Below the pieces are notes generated by a model. That model was not told where the DNA came from. It worked only from the letters and a program-made list of their open reading frames with translations, and searched no databases. Of a DNA stretch of 5,462 nt, positions 1 to 5,462 are shown one piece after another. The translations under genes and the position numbers were made by a program. Each line of letters opens with the position of its first letter. Within the stretch, counting starts at the first letter, position 1. The DNA comes from Myxococcales bacterium (GTDB lineage: Bacteria; Myxococcota_A; Polyangia; Nannocystales; Nannocystaceae): assembly GCA_020431135.1 (NCBI GenBank), contig JAGQIT010000617.1, positions 1 through 5,462 of the forward strand, in the 5' to 3' direction.

Positions 1-62
1 ACCCCGGCGACGCGCTCGGCGGGCGCGAGGCCTGGCAGCCGTCGCGCCGCCCCGGCGCGTGG

Positions 63-596
63 ATGTCTCTTGGATCATGTCGTGTCGGCGCCGCAGAGGC
101 CCCGGGCGTCGGGGAGAGCGGCGACGAGCCCGAGCTCTCCGAGGAGGAGGCGCGCGACGAGGCGAGGATGACGAAGGTCTTCGACGCGGAGTCGATCGGC
201 CCGCTGCGGCCGGGGATGTCCGACGCTGAGGTCGTCGCCGCCGTCGGCGAGCCGAAGGCGCGCGGCGAGGCCTACGAGGAGGCCGCGACCGGCGACTACG
301 TCCGGACCTGGACCTACGACGAGGGCCTCCGCGTCGACCTCCTCGGCGACACGCGGCGCGGGCCATGGCACGTCGGCGGGATCTCGATCGAGGCGCCGTC
401 GAAGCTGAGGACGGCCCGCGGGATCGGCCTCGGGGCGCCGCGCGAGGAGGCCATCCGCGTCTACGCCGACGTGCTCAGCGACGAGATCGCCGACAACGAG
501 GAGAACGTCGTCGCGGGGTCGATCTACGGCGGCCTCTTCATGAGCTTCGCCGGCGCCGGCGTCGACACGATCTACCTCGGTCGCGGCGCCGAGTAG
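63..596 (+). CDS. Hypothetical protein with two BamE/SmpA-like motifs
   Basis: I do not recognise a named family. The 177-residue product opens with an acidic, low-complexity stretch (about residues 12-35). Then comes IGPLRPGMSDAEVVAAVGEP (45-64), the 'G-hydrophobic-GM(S/T)..EV...(L/V)G.P' pattern seen in BamE/SmpA/OmlA-like small envelope proteins. A second, shorter version, GIGLGAPREEAIRVYAD (120-136), suggests an internal duplication of a small alpha-beta unit; this is inference. The rest is predicted strand-rich and ends in a Gly-rich segment just before TAG. The start is uncertain. ATG 63 has no clear ribosome site. The frame stays open to the left edge of the window with no other ATG/GTG/TTG, so the gene could begin upstream. 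ATG 168 (Met36), preceded by GAGG-rich sequence, would give a 142-residue protein covering all the conserved part. Cys6 is not preceded by a hydrophobic segment, so a lipoprotein signal is not supported. Reading on this strand is favoured by the motif pair and by codon usage. Confidence 0.72.
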   Translation: MSLGSCRVGAAEAPGVGESGDEPELSEEEARDEARMTKVFDAESIGPLRPGMSDAEVVAAVGEPKARGEAYEEAATGDYVRTWTYDEGLRVDLLGDTRRGPWHVGGISIEAPSKLRTARGIGLGAPREEAIRVYADVLSDEIADNEENVVAGSIYGGLFMSFAGAGVDTIYLGRGAE

Positions 597-611
597 GGGC
601 CCCTGCTTTTG

Positions 612-636
612 ACATGTCCAAATGGGCATGTTTTCT
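612..636 (+). terminator. Probable intrinsic terminator after the first gene
   Basis: Bases 612-619 (ACATGTCC) and 624-631 (GGGCATGT) form an 8-bp stem in RNA, with one G-U wobble, around the loop AAAT. The stem runs into TTTTCT at 631-636. It lies 16 bp after the TAG stop in an island visibly richer in A/T than its surroundings. The U-tract is short and interrupted, so efficiency is uncertain. The hairpin is nearly symmetric, and an AAAAG run follows it on the other strand. Confidence 0.55.
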
Positions 637-668
637 GTGACATCGCGGCTCCGGGCGCGGAGGCGCTC

Positions 669-684
669 GTGTCGCGCACGACAC
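669..684. promoter_or_regulatory. Perfect 6-bp inverted repeat, possible operator
   Basis: GTGTCG (669-674) and CGACAC (679-684) are perfect reverse complements separated by CGCA. The repeat lies in the intergenic gap, 75 bp upstream of the serine hydrolase start. It has no following T-tract, so it is not a typical terminator. A dimeric regulator site is possible, but short GC-rich palindromes also occur by chance, and no regulator gene is adjacent. Confidence 0.3.
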
Positions 685-744
685 TGGGATGGGGCTGAGC
701 GCCGCGCCCCCGAGCGACTGGGGTCCTCTGGTCGGGCGGAGGTC

Positions 745-753
745 TGCTAGCAT
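745..753 (+). promoter_or_regulatory. Extended -10-like element; possible leaderless start
   Basis: TGCTAGCAT contains TGn followed by TAGCAT (748-753), a fair match to an extended sigma-70 -10 element. Six bases separate it from the GTG at 760, so transcription would begin at or next to the start codon. No good -35 is visible around 723-731, as can happen with extended -10 promoters. The only Shine-Dalgarno-like string, GGAGG at 738-742, is 17 bases from the start, too far for normal use. A leaderless mRNA is the simplest reading but is inferred. Confidence 0.4.
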
Positions 754-759
754 CCACCC

Positions 760-3700
760 GTGGACGACGATCTGCGCGGGGCGGCTGCGCGCGGGCACGG
801 CTCGCGGCTCGCGGCTCGCGGCGGACCGGCGCCCCGCGGCCTCGTCCTCCTCCTCCCTGTCGCCGTCGCCCTGCTCGCGCTCACGGGGAGCACGTCGTGC
901 GGCGCCATCGGCGATGACGAGCCCCTCGCGCGCGACGTGCCGACCTCCGGGCGCTCGTCGGCGATCTTCGCGGAGGTCGACGTCGCCATGCGCCAGCTCG
1001 TGAAGTGGCGCTGCGCCGGCGCCGGGGTGCTGGCGATCTCCTATCGCGGGCATCGGGTCTACAGCCGCGGCTTCGGCAAGCTGCGCGGCTCGGCGACCCC
1101 GGAGACCTACCGCGGCTGCCGCGACGCGTGGGATCCCGACGCGCCCGTCACCCCGCCGGAGACGCCGATGCGGATCGGCAGCGTCACCAAGGGGGTGGTC
1201 GCGGCGATCGTCCGGCCGCTGGTCGCCGCGCGGATCGCCGAGCGCCGCCCTTGGGAGTCCCTCGCGGAGGACCCGGAGTTCGACGCGCTCCTCCTCGATC
1301 CGGAGCTCGAGCTCCTTCCGGCGTCGCTGCGCCGCTACTTCCACCACCCGAGCGACTGCCCGCCGGGCCTCGACTGCGCGCCGCCGCCGATCCCGAGCCC
1401 TGGCGACGCGCCGCCCGACGAGGTCGCCGCGCTCTGCGAGCCGGAGGAGGGCGCCGATCGCCGCTGGCCCGTGGTGTCGATCGGCCACCTCCTGACCCAC
1501 CGCTCGGGGCTCCCGCGGTCGAACGCGCAGTGGCCGGAGGTGGTCCCGGAGGGGTTCTCGGCGCTCCGCGGCTACACCTCGCGCGAGGACGTCGCCGAGG
1601 CCCACGCCCTCCACCGCGCGGCCTTCGGCGCGGAGCCGGTCGACCGCGCGCAGGAGCTCACCGCCCGCGCCCTCGGGGTCGCGACCGACGACCTCTACTT
1701 CATCGGCCACTACGACCACCGCGATCGCATGCCGATCGACCAGCAGCTCAAGGTCCTCGCCGGGCGCTGCCTGGTCGATTGGCCAGGGGCGAAGCAGCGC
1801 TACTCGAACAGCGGCCACGTCCTCCTCGGGCGCGTGGTCGATCACCTGTGGAGCGAGGCCCACGGCGGCGACTCGAGCTACTCGTTCGCCGGTCGCCTCG
1901 GCCGCCCGGAGGAGCACGCGAGGTCGGCGCTCGCCGCCTTCGTCGAGGAGGAGCTCGACCTCCCGCTCGACGAGGGCGGGGTCGAGGCCCGCTACCCGAT
2001 CTACGGCCACCAGTGGTTCTACCCGCGCTACGGCGCCGCCGACGAGCCCGCGGAGCCCGAGTTTCGCCGCTGGGAGGATCGCACCTACACCCCGCGCTGG
2101 GCCCCGAGCTACCACTTCTACTGCGTCTGGCGCGGCGATCGTTGCGACGCCTCGAGCTGGGCGATCGAGACCCTGCGCTGGCGCTGGGACCTGGTCCAGG
2201 GGTCCGTCCCGCACTGGGCCGGGATGCACAGCGATCACTACGCCTCGGGCGGTCTGATGGCCGAGCCCTCGGCGATGCTCGAGGTCGTCAACCGCTTCCA
2301 GATCGGCCGCGGGGTCAAGGCCGGGCTCCCGCGCTCGGGCTGGGCCAACGGCACGAGCCACGGCGGATCGATCACCGGCGGGCGCGCCTTCCTCGGCCGC
2401 CACGGCGGGGTCAAGGTCCGGGTGGACCTGCCGCCGCGCGACGAGGACGGGCGGATCACCGACGACTTCGACGACCTCGAGGAGATCCAGATCCAGCCGA
2501 CACGCGGCGTCGCCTTCTTCGTCGGCGTCGCCCAGCAAGACGACGCCCGCTGCGGCGACGACTGCGACGAGGCCTACGAGGCCTTCGAGAACGTGATCCG
2601 CTACGTCCTCGCCCGCGTCGACTGGGACGACGTGCGCCACATGATCGACAGCCGCCGTCGGCGCGTGGTCGGTCTGCTCAGCGTTGGGAGCGGAGAAAGC
2701 GGCCGGCCGGTCGCTTGGTACGCGGACGGCCGCGTCGGCGCCGGCGACCGCCCGTGGACCGACTACGCGGGGGAGGGCGTCGCTGGCGAGGCGGCCCTCG
2801 ATCGCCTGCCGAAGGCCGGCGGCTACCGCCTGCCGAGCACCCGCATCGGCGACGACGTCCTCGCCATCACCGTCGCGCCCGACGGCACCTTCATCGCGCT
2901 CTTCGCCGACGGTCGCGCGGGGCTCGGGGCGCTGGTCGACGACGGGGCGGGCCCGCGGCCGCGCCTCGAGCGGGCGAGGCCGCGGCGCTTCGCCCTCCCC
3001 CAGGGGGTGGAGCCCGGGATGATCGTCGCCTTCGCAGCAGCGCCGGACGGCGAGCTCATCACCTGGCTGAGCGACCAGACGTACCTCCGGGGCGACGTCG
3101 ACGACCTCGGCAGCGGCGGCCGCGGGGACTATCGGCTGCCGCGCGAGCGCTCCGCCGACGAGCTCGCGGACGCGACGATCGCCGACGACGGCAGCGTCCG
3201 CGCGCTCTTCGACGACGGCGCGCTCATCGTCGGCGAGGTCGACGACCTCCGCGAGGTCGTCCGCCCAGCGGCCGTCGTCGGCGTCGCGCGGGCCGCCGAC
3301 GGCGAGCGCCTCGTCATCCACGACAACGGCTACGTCCGCGCGGTCGATGCCGAGGGGCGGGCGCTCGGCGTCGGTCGGGTCGCCCTCGAGGTGCCGCCGG
3401 AGCCGGGGCGCGATCAGACCCCACTCTATGACCCAGAGGACATCATCGCCGTCGCTGCGGATCCCGCAGGGGTCGTCTACGTGTGGCTCCGCGGCGGCGT
3501 CGGGCTGATGGGCGAGGCCCGCGTGCTCGCCGACGAGGACGCGCGCCTCGACCTCGTCGACGCGGATCTCTACCTCGAGGCGTTCACCTGGGCCGGCGAC
3601 CCCGAGCTGATCATCGACGTCGCCTTCCGCGGCGACGGCGAGGTCGTCGTCTGGCGCCGCGACGGCCTGCTGGTCGACGCGGATCCCGAGGACCTCCGCG

Positions 3701-3855
3701 GCGGCCCTGCGCGGCCCTTCACGGTCGCCGATGACAAGCTCATCGACGAGCTCGTGGGCGTGACGATCGACGACGGGGGGGGCGCTCACGCCCGCTACCG
3801 CGACGGGAGCTGGAGCGTCGGGAGCCCCGAGAACCTCGGCGAGCCGACAGACTGA
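760..3855 (+). CDS. Exported serine hydrolase (class C beta-lactamase-like) with C-terminal repeat domain
   Basis: This 1031-residue protein is probably a periplasmic or surface hydrolase of the beta-lactamase/DD-peptidase/esterase superfamily (PF00144 type). Residues 27-46 are a hydrophobic signal after an Arg-containing n-region and end at Cys47 (LTGSTSC). This resembles a lipobox, but Ser at -3 is atypical. Catalytic motifs are Ser141-V-T-Lys144 (nucleophile and general base), Tyr348-S-N350 and His534-G-G536, the last replacing the KTG of true beta-lactamases. The family signature HLLTHRSGLP is at 243-252 and GGLM at 497-500. Ser141 to Tyr348 spans about 207 residues, against roughly 86 in AmpC, so large insertions are present. 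After Cys47 there are ten further cysteines, all in the catalytic part and none after residue 628. Residues 636-1031 are about eight degenerate repeats. GTG 760 is the only usable start: an in-frame TAG lies at 748-750, and no ATG/GTG/TTG occurs between 760 and the hydrophobic segment. The substrate cannot be told from sequence: peptidoglycan peptide, D-amino-acid peptide or ester are all possible. True beta-lactamase activity is unlikely given HGG. Confidence 0.93.
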   Translation: MDDDLRGAAARGHGSRLAARGGPAPRGLVLLLPVAVALLALTGSTSCGAIGDDEPLARDVPTSGRSSAIFAEVDVAMRQLVKWRCAGAGVLAISYRGHRVYSRGFGKLRGSATPETYRGCRDAWDPDAPVTPPETPMRIGSVTKGVVAAIVRPLVAARIAERRPWESLAEDPEFDALLLDPELELLPASLRRYFHHPSDCPPGLDCAPPPIPSPGDAPPDEVAALCEPEEGADRRWPVVSIGHLLTHRSGLPRSNAQWPEVVPEGFSALRGYTSREDVAEAHALHRAAFGAEPVDRAQELTARALGVATDDLYFIGHYDHRDRMPIDQQLKVLAGRCLVDWPGAKQRYSNSGHVLLGRVVDHLWSEAHGGDSSYSFAGRLGRPEEHARSALAAFVEEELDLPLDEGGVEARYPIYGHQWFYPRYGAADEPAEPEFRRWEDRTYTPRWAPSYHFYCVWRGDRCDASSWAIETLRWRWDLVQGSVPHWAGMHSDHYASGGLMAEPSAMLEVVNRFQIGRGVKAGLPRSGWANGTSHGGSITGGRAFLGRHGGVKVRVDLPPRDEDGRITDDFDDLEEIQIQPTRGVAFFVGVAQQDDARCGDDCDEAYEAFENVIRYVLARVDWDDVRHMIDSRRRRVVGLLSVGSGESGRPVAWYADGRVGAGDRPWTDYAGEGVAGEAALDRLPKAGGYRLPSTRIGDDVLAITVAPDGTFIALFADGRAGLGALVDDGAGPRPRLERARPRRFALPQGVEPGMIVAFAAAPDGELITWLSDQTYLRGDVDDLGSGGRGDYRLPRERSADELADATIADDGSVRALFDDGALIVGEVDDLREVVRPAAVVGVARAADGERLVIHDNGYVRAVDAEGRALGVGRVALEVPPEPGRDQTPLYDPEDIIAVAADPAGVVYVWLRGGVGLMGEARVLADEDARLDLVDADLYLEAFTWAGDPELIIDVAFRGDGEVVVWRRDGLLVDADPEDLRGGPARPFTVADDKLIDELVGVTIDDGGGAHARYRDGSWSVGSPENLGEPTD
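801..821 (+). repeat. Three tandem copies of a 7-bp unit (CTCGCGG)
   Basis: CTCGCGG is repeated perfectly at 801-807, 808-814 and 815-821, inside the codons for residues 14-21, just before the signal hydrophobic core. Because 7 is not a multiple of 3, gain or loss of one unit would shift the frame of the lipoprotein gene. With only three copies, slippage would be rare, and the repeat may be incidental to Arg/Ala/Gly-rich coding. Confidence 0.85.
2665..3852 (+). repeat. About eight degenerate protein repeats (possible beta-propeller)
   Basis: This stretch codes for residues 636-1031 of the serine hydrolase. The unit is roughly: hydrophobic strand (V/I-x-A/G-V/F), a D-G turn, a second strand often with Trp or Phe (AWYADG, ALFADG, TWLSDQ, ALFDDG, VIHDNG, VWLRGG, VWRRDG, ARYRDG), then G and an acidic D-D/E-L tail. 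The second turn falls near residues 657, 718, 773, 820, 857, 913, 969 and 1016, a mean spacing of about 51. This length and the strand-turn-strand pattern suit propeller blades (WD40/PQQ/RCC1-like), though no named blade signature is clear. Such domains usually bind proteins or glycans; the role here is unknown. Confidence 0.7.
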
Positions 3856-3882
3856 GTCCGCGCGCTCGCCAACAAGCGAAAC

Positions 3883-3911
3883 GGGAAGAGCCGCCCGTGG
3901 GCGACTCTCCC
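3883..3911. terminator. Strong hairpin between convergent genes
   Basis: GGGAAGAGCCGCCC (3883-3896) pairs with GGGCGACTCTCCC (3899-3911), with one bulged A and one C-A mismatch, and has a GC-rich inner stem. It lies between the stop codons of the converging serine hydrolase (3855) and site-2 protease (3936) genes, where a terminator for both directions is expected. There is no T-run on either side, so it may act as a Rho-associated or processing hairpin rather than a classic intrinsic terminator. Confidence 0.5.
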
Positions 3912-3935
3912 CTCTCCGTCGCGGAGGACGCGGCG

Positions 3936-4934
3936 CTAGTTCCAGCGTGAGCGCGGCGCGTTGTCGACGACGACGACGACCTGACGCCAGCGGGACTGCG
4001 GACGGCGGGGCCGGCTCCGGTAGACCACCCCGGGGTCGACCGGCGGTCGCGTGTAGAGCGGGGTGTCGTCGTAGATGACCTGCTCGGGGGTCCGCCGCGC
4101 CTGGGTCTCGCTCCAGCGGCGCCGCTGCCCGCTCGCGCCGGCTCGGGCCCGCTGACCGTCGCGGAGGCGCTCGAGGCGGAGGCGCTCACGCCAGCGGCGG
4201 TACCAACTCGGGCGCGCCTTCGGGCGCGGGCGGTCGACACCGCCGCCGCCGGCTCCCCCGAGGTAGGAGCGCACCGCCTGAACCTCCGCGCCGGCCGCGA
4301 AGTAGACGAACGCGCCGATGAGGATCAGCAGCGGCCGCGTGAAGAGGCCGAGGATCATCATGCCGACGGCCGCCCAGCGACCGACCTTGGCGGCCGTCTC
4401 GGTGGCGCGCCGGTAGCCGACCCGCTTGGCCAGGGCCGCGCGGAAGACTCGGCCGCCGTCCATCGGGAACGCCGGCAGCATGTTGAAGGCGGCGATCATC
4501 AGGTTCGCCCAGCCGAGCCCGCCGACGAAGGAGGTCGGGCTGAAGGAGCCGGTCACGGCCGCGAGGGTGAAGAACAGGCCGGCGAGGGCGAAGGAGGTCA
4601 GCGGGCCGGCGAGCGCAACCCACAGCTCCGCCTTGGGAGAGAGCGCGCCGCCCTCGAGCTGGGCGAGGCCGCCGAGCGGCGAGAGGGTGATCCGCCGGGT
4701 CTCGATCCCGTAGAGCCGCGCCGTCAGGGCGTGCCCGAGCTCGTGGAGGAGCACCGAGCCGAAGACGGCGAAGAGGAAGAGCACCGAGAGCGCGGCGGCG
4801 AAGAGCGTGCCGCCCTGCTCGATCGCGGTGAACGCCGCCCACCCGATCAAGAGGAGGAAGGTCGCGTGCACACGCGTGTCGATGCCGAAGAAGCGTCCGA
4901 GTCTCCAGGACCAGCCGTTCATGCCTCTGAACAT
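3936..4934 (-). CDS. Site-2 protease family intramembrane zinc metalloprotease (M50)
   Basis: This 332-residue polytopic membrane protein belongs to peptidase family M50, which cuts transmembrane segments of substrates such as anti-sigma factors during regulated intramembrane proteolysis. Zinc ligands are the HExxH motif His64-E-L-G-His68 in a transmembrane helix and Asp159 in NMLPAFPMDGGR (151-162). The conserved GG..Q..G stretch (88-95) and the ALAGPL segment (107-112) are also typical. Hydrophobic segments lie at about 23-38, 43-63, 104-127, 136-158 and 187-214. There is no PDZ domain and no CBS pair, so it resembles the short Rv0359-like branch, whose core ends near residue 225. The remaining ~107 residues are a Gly/Arg/Pro-rich basic tail, probably cytoplasmic and disordered, ending in a short Val run. 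ATG 4934 is used. Met5 (4922) is an alternative, and neither has a strong ribosome site (GGGG lies close before 4934). It starts 19 bp after the phosphatase gene on the same strand, so the two may be co-transcribed. No substrate gene is adjacent. Confidence 0.93.
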   Translation of the reverse strand: MFRGMNGWSWRLGRFFGIDTRVHATFLLLIGWAAFTAIEQGGTLFAAALSVLFLFAVFGSVLLHELGHALTARLYGIETRRITLSPLGGLAQLEGGALSPKAELWVALAGPLTSFALAGLFFTLAAVTGSFSPTSFVGGLGWANLMIAAFNMLPAFPMDGGRVFRAALAKRVGYRRATETAAKVGRWAAVGMMILGLFTRPLLILIGAFVYFAAGAEVQAVRSYLGGAGGGGVDRPRPKARPSWYRRWRERLRLERLRDGQRARAGASGQRRRWSETQARRTPEQVIYDDTPLYTRPPVDPGVVYRSRPRRPQSRWRQVVVVVDNAPRSRWN

Positions 4935-4953
4935 GGCCCCGATGCGCGGGAGG

Positions 4954-5462
4954 TCAACCGGGGCCGTCCCAGGTGAGCGCCGGCGACAGCAGCGCCTCCT
5001 CGAATTCGCGCGGCGTCGCCGGCTTCGCGCCGCCCAGCGCCGCCTTCTCCCAGCCGCCGTACATCGGGTTCGGGATCATGATCCAGCGGCTCCCCCACCA
5101 GTCGCCGTGGTGCTCGACGATCGCGCCGCGCTGGTCGATCGAGCCCTCGCTGCTGTCGGTGAAGTCGCCGAGGTTGTCGCCGACGAGCATCACGATCCGG
5201 AAGCCCGCCGCGACCGCCGCCCGCCGCGTGCCCTTCGCCGAGCCCCAGTCGTCGCGCTCGTTCTTGAGGAGGACGACGTCGACGTCGCCGTCCGGGAGCG
5301 GGAAGCCGTGGGCCGCGAGGTTGTCGCGCGTCGCCGCCTCGCCGCTGACGTCGCGGTTGCTGACGTAAAAGACAGTGACCCCCTTGGACGCGGCGTAGCG
5401 CGTGAACTCGACGGCGCCGGGGATCGCCGGCGCCTGCCGGGCCTCGACCCACGCCGACCAGG
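4954..5462 (-). CDS. HAD acid phosphatase, lipoprotein e(P4)/class B-C type (5' part outside window)
   Basis: The frame is open from the right edge to TGA at 4956-4954 and gives the last 168 residues. They match the C-terminal two thirds of the e(P4)-type non-specific acid phosphatase/5'-nucleotidase family, normally an exported or outer-membrane lipoprotein. Numbering from the first visible residue, WVEARQAPAIPGAVEF (4-19) is a family hallmark. FYVSNRD (31-37) is HAD motif II, with Ser34 where Thr is common. Lys76 in WGSAKGTRR is the motif III lysine. VGDNLGDF (93-100) is motif IV with metal-binding Asp95 and Asp99. IPNPMYGGWE and the terminal WDGPG also fit the family, so the C terminus is complete. 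The signal peptide and the catalytic DxDxT motif I must lie beyond the window. The GTG at 5193 is internal (it falls at residue 90, inside motif IV's strand) and is not a real start. The family removes phosphate from nucleotides and other monoesters outside the cytoplasm; the substrate here is not determinable. Confidence 0.93.
   Translation of the reverse strand, partial: WSAWVEARQAPAIPGAVEFTRYAASKGVTVFYVSNRDVSGEAATRDNLAAHGFPLPDGDVDVVLLKNERDDWGSAKGTRRAAVAAGFRIVMLVGDNLGDFTDSSEGSIDQRGAIVEHHGDWWGSRWIMIPNPMYGGWEKAALGGAKPATPREFEEALLSPALTWDGPG

Noticed and set aside
609..614. TTGACA as a -35 promoter box
   Set aside because: A perfect -35 string, but no -10-like sequence lies 16-18 bases downstream (TTTCTG at 632), and the bases fit better as part of the terminator-like hairpin.
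75..629. Minus-strand frame opposite the first gene
   Set aside because: It has no recognisable motif and is rich in Asp/Ala/Val/Arg; the plus strand carries the paired BamE-like motifs. It also runs through the terminator-like hairpin.
1005..3431. Plus-strand 808-codon frame inside the serine hydrolase
   Set aside because: Its product is extremely Arg/Pro/Ala-rich, typical of a shifted frame of GC-rich coding DNA, and it lies wholly within a well-supported gene.
538..3789. Minus-strand open frame of 1083 codons opposite the serine hydrolase
   Set aside because: It is longer than the sense gene, but its product is a low-complexity Asp/Val/Arg/Ala string with no domain. Strong G/C third positions in the sense gene suppress stops in this antisense frame, and the sense frame has complete catalytic motifs and a signal peptide.
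760..3855. Calling the hydrolase an antibiotic-resistance beta-lactamase
   Set aside because: The third motif is HGG rather than KTG, and the protein has large inserts and a repeat tail, so peptidase or esterase activity is at least as likely.
4934..4957. TTGACC (minus strand) as a promoter for the site-2 protease
   Set aside because: The matching -10 position would fall inside the start of the coding region with a poor sequence; the string mainly reflects the phosphatase stop codon.
4919..5452. Minus-strand 177-codon frame overlapping the phosphatase
   Set aside because: It is an Arg/Gly-rich shifted frame; the neighbouring frame carries the HAD motifs through to the edge of the window.

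Overview
The window is very GC-rich, with G/C strongly preferred at third codon positions. This and the gene content suggest a Gram-negative bacterium of the myxobacterial (Myxococcota/Deltaproteobacteria) type. That assignment rests on composition and protein style only. It looks like ordinary chromosome: there is no phage, transposon, CRISPR, rRNA or tRNA signal.

Layout, left to right. (1) A small plus-strand gene (63-596) encodes a protein of unknown function with two copies of a BamE/SmpA-like motif; its true start is uncertain. (2) A 163-bp gap follows, holding an AT-rich terminator-like hairpin, a perfect short inverted repeat, and an extended -10-like element directly before the next start codon. 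(3) A 1031-residue plus-strand gene (760-3855) encodes a probable exported lipoprotein. It has a class C beta-lactamase-like serine hydrolase domain with SxxK, YSN and HGG motifs, followed by about eight degenerate repeats that may form a beta-propeller. (4) An 80-bp gap between convergent genes holds a strong hairpin. (5) Two minus-strand genes lie 19 bp apart: an HAD acid phosphatase of the lipoprotein e(P4) family (4954 to beyond the right edge), then an intramembrane site-2 metalloprotease (3936-4934) with a long basic tail.

The three recognisable genes all point to the cell envelope: an exported hydrolase, a family of secreted phosphatases, and a membrane-embedded protease. The phosphatase and protease could be co-transcribed. 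No direct functional link among the genes is visible, and no anti-sigma factor or other obvious protease substrate is encoded here.

I do not see a complete new multi-gene system. The most unusual element is the hydrolase-plus-repeat lipoprotein. Its N-terminal coding region carries three tandem copies of a 7-bp unit, which could in principle shift frame. Its start codon has no usable Shine-Dalgarno and sits where a leaderless transcript would begin.
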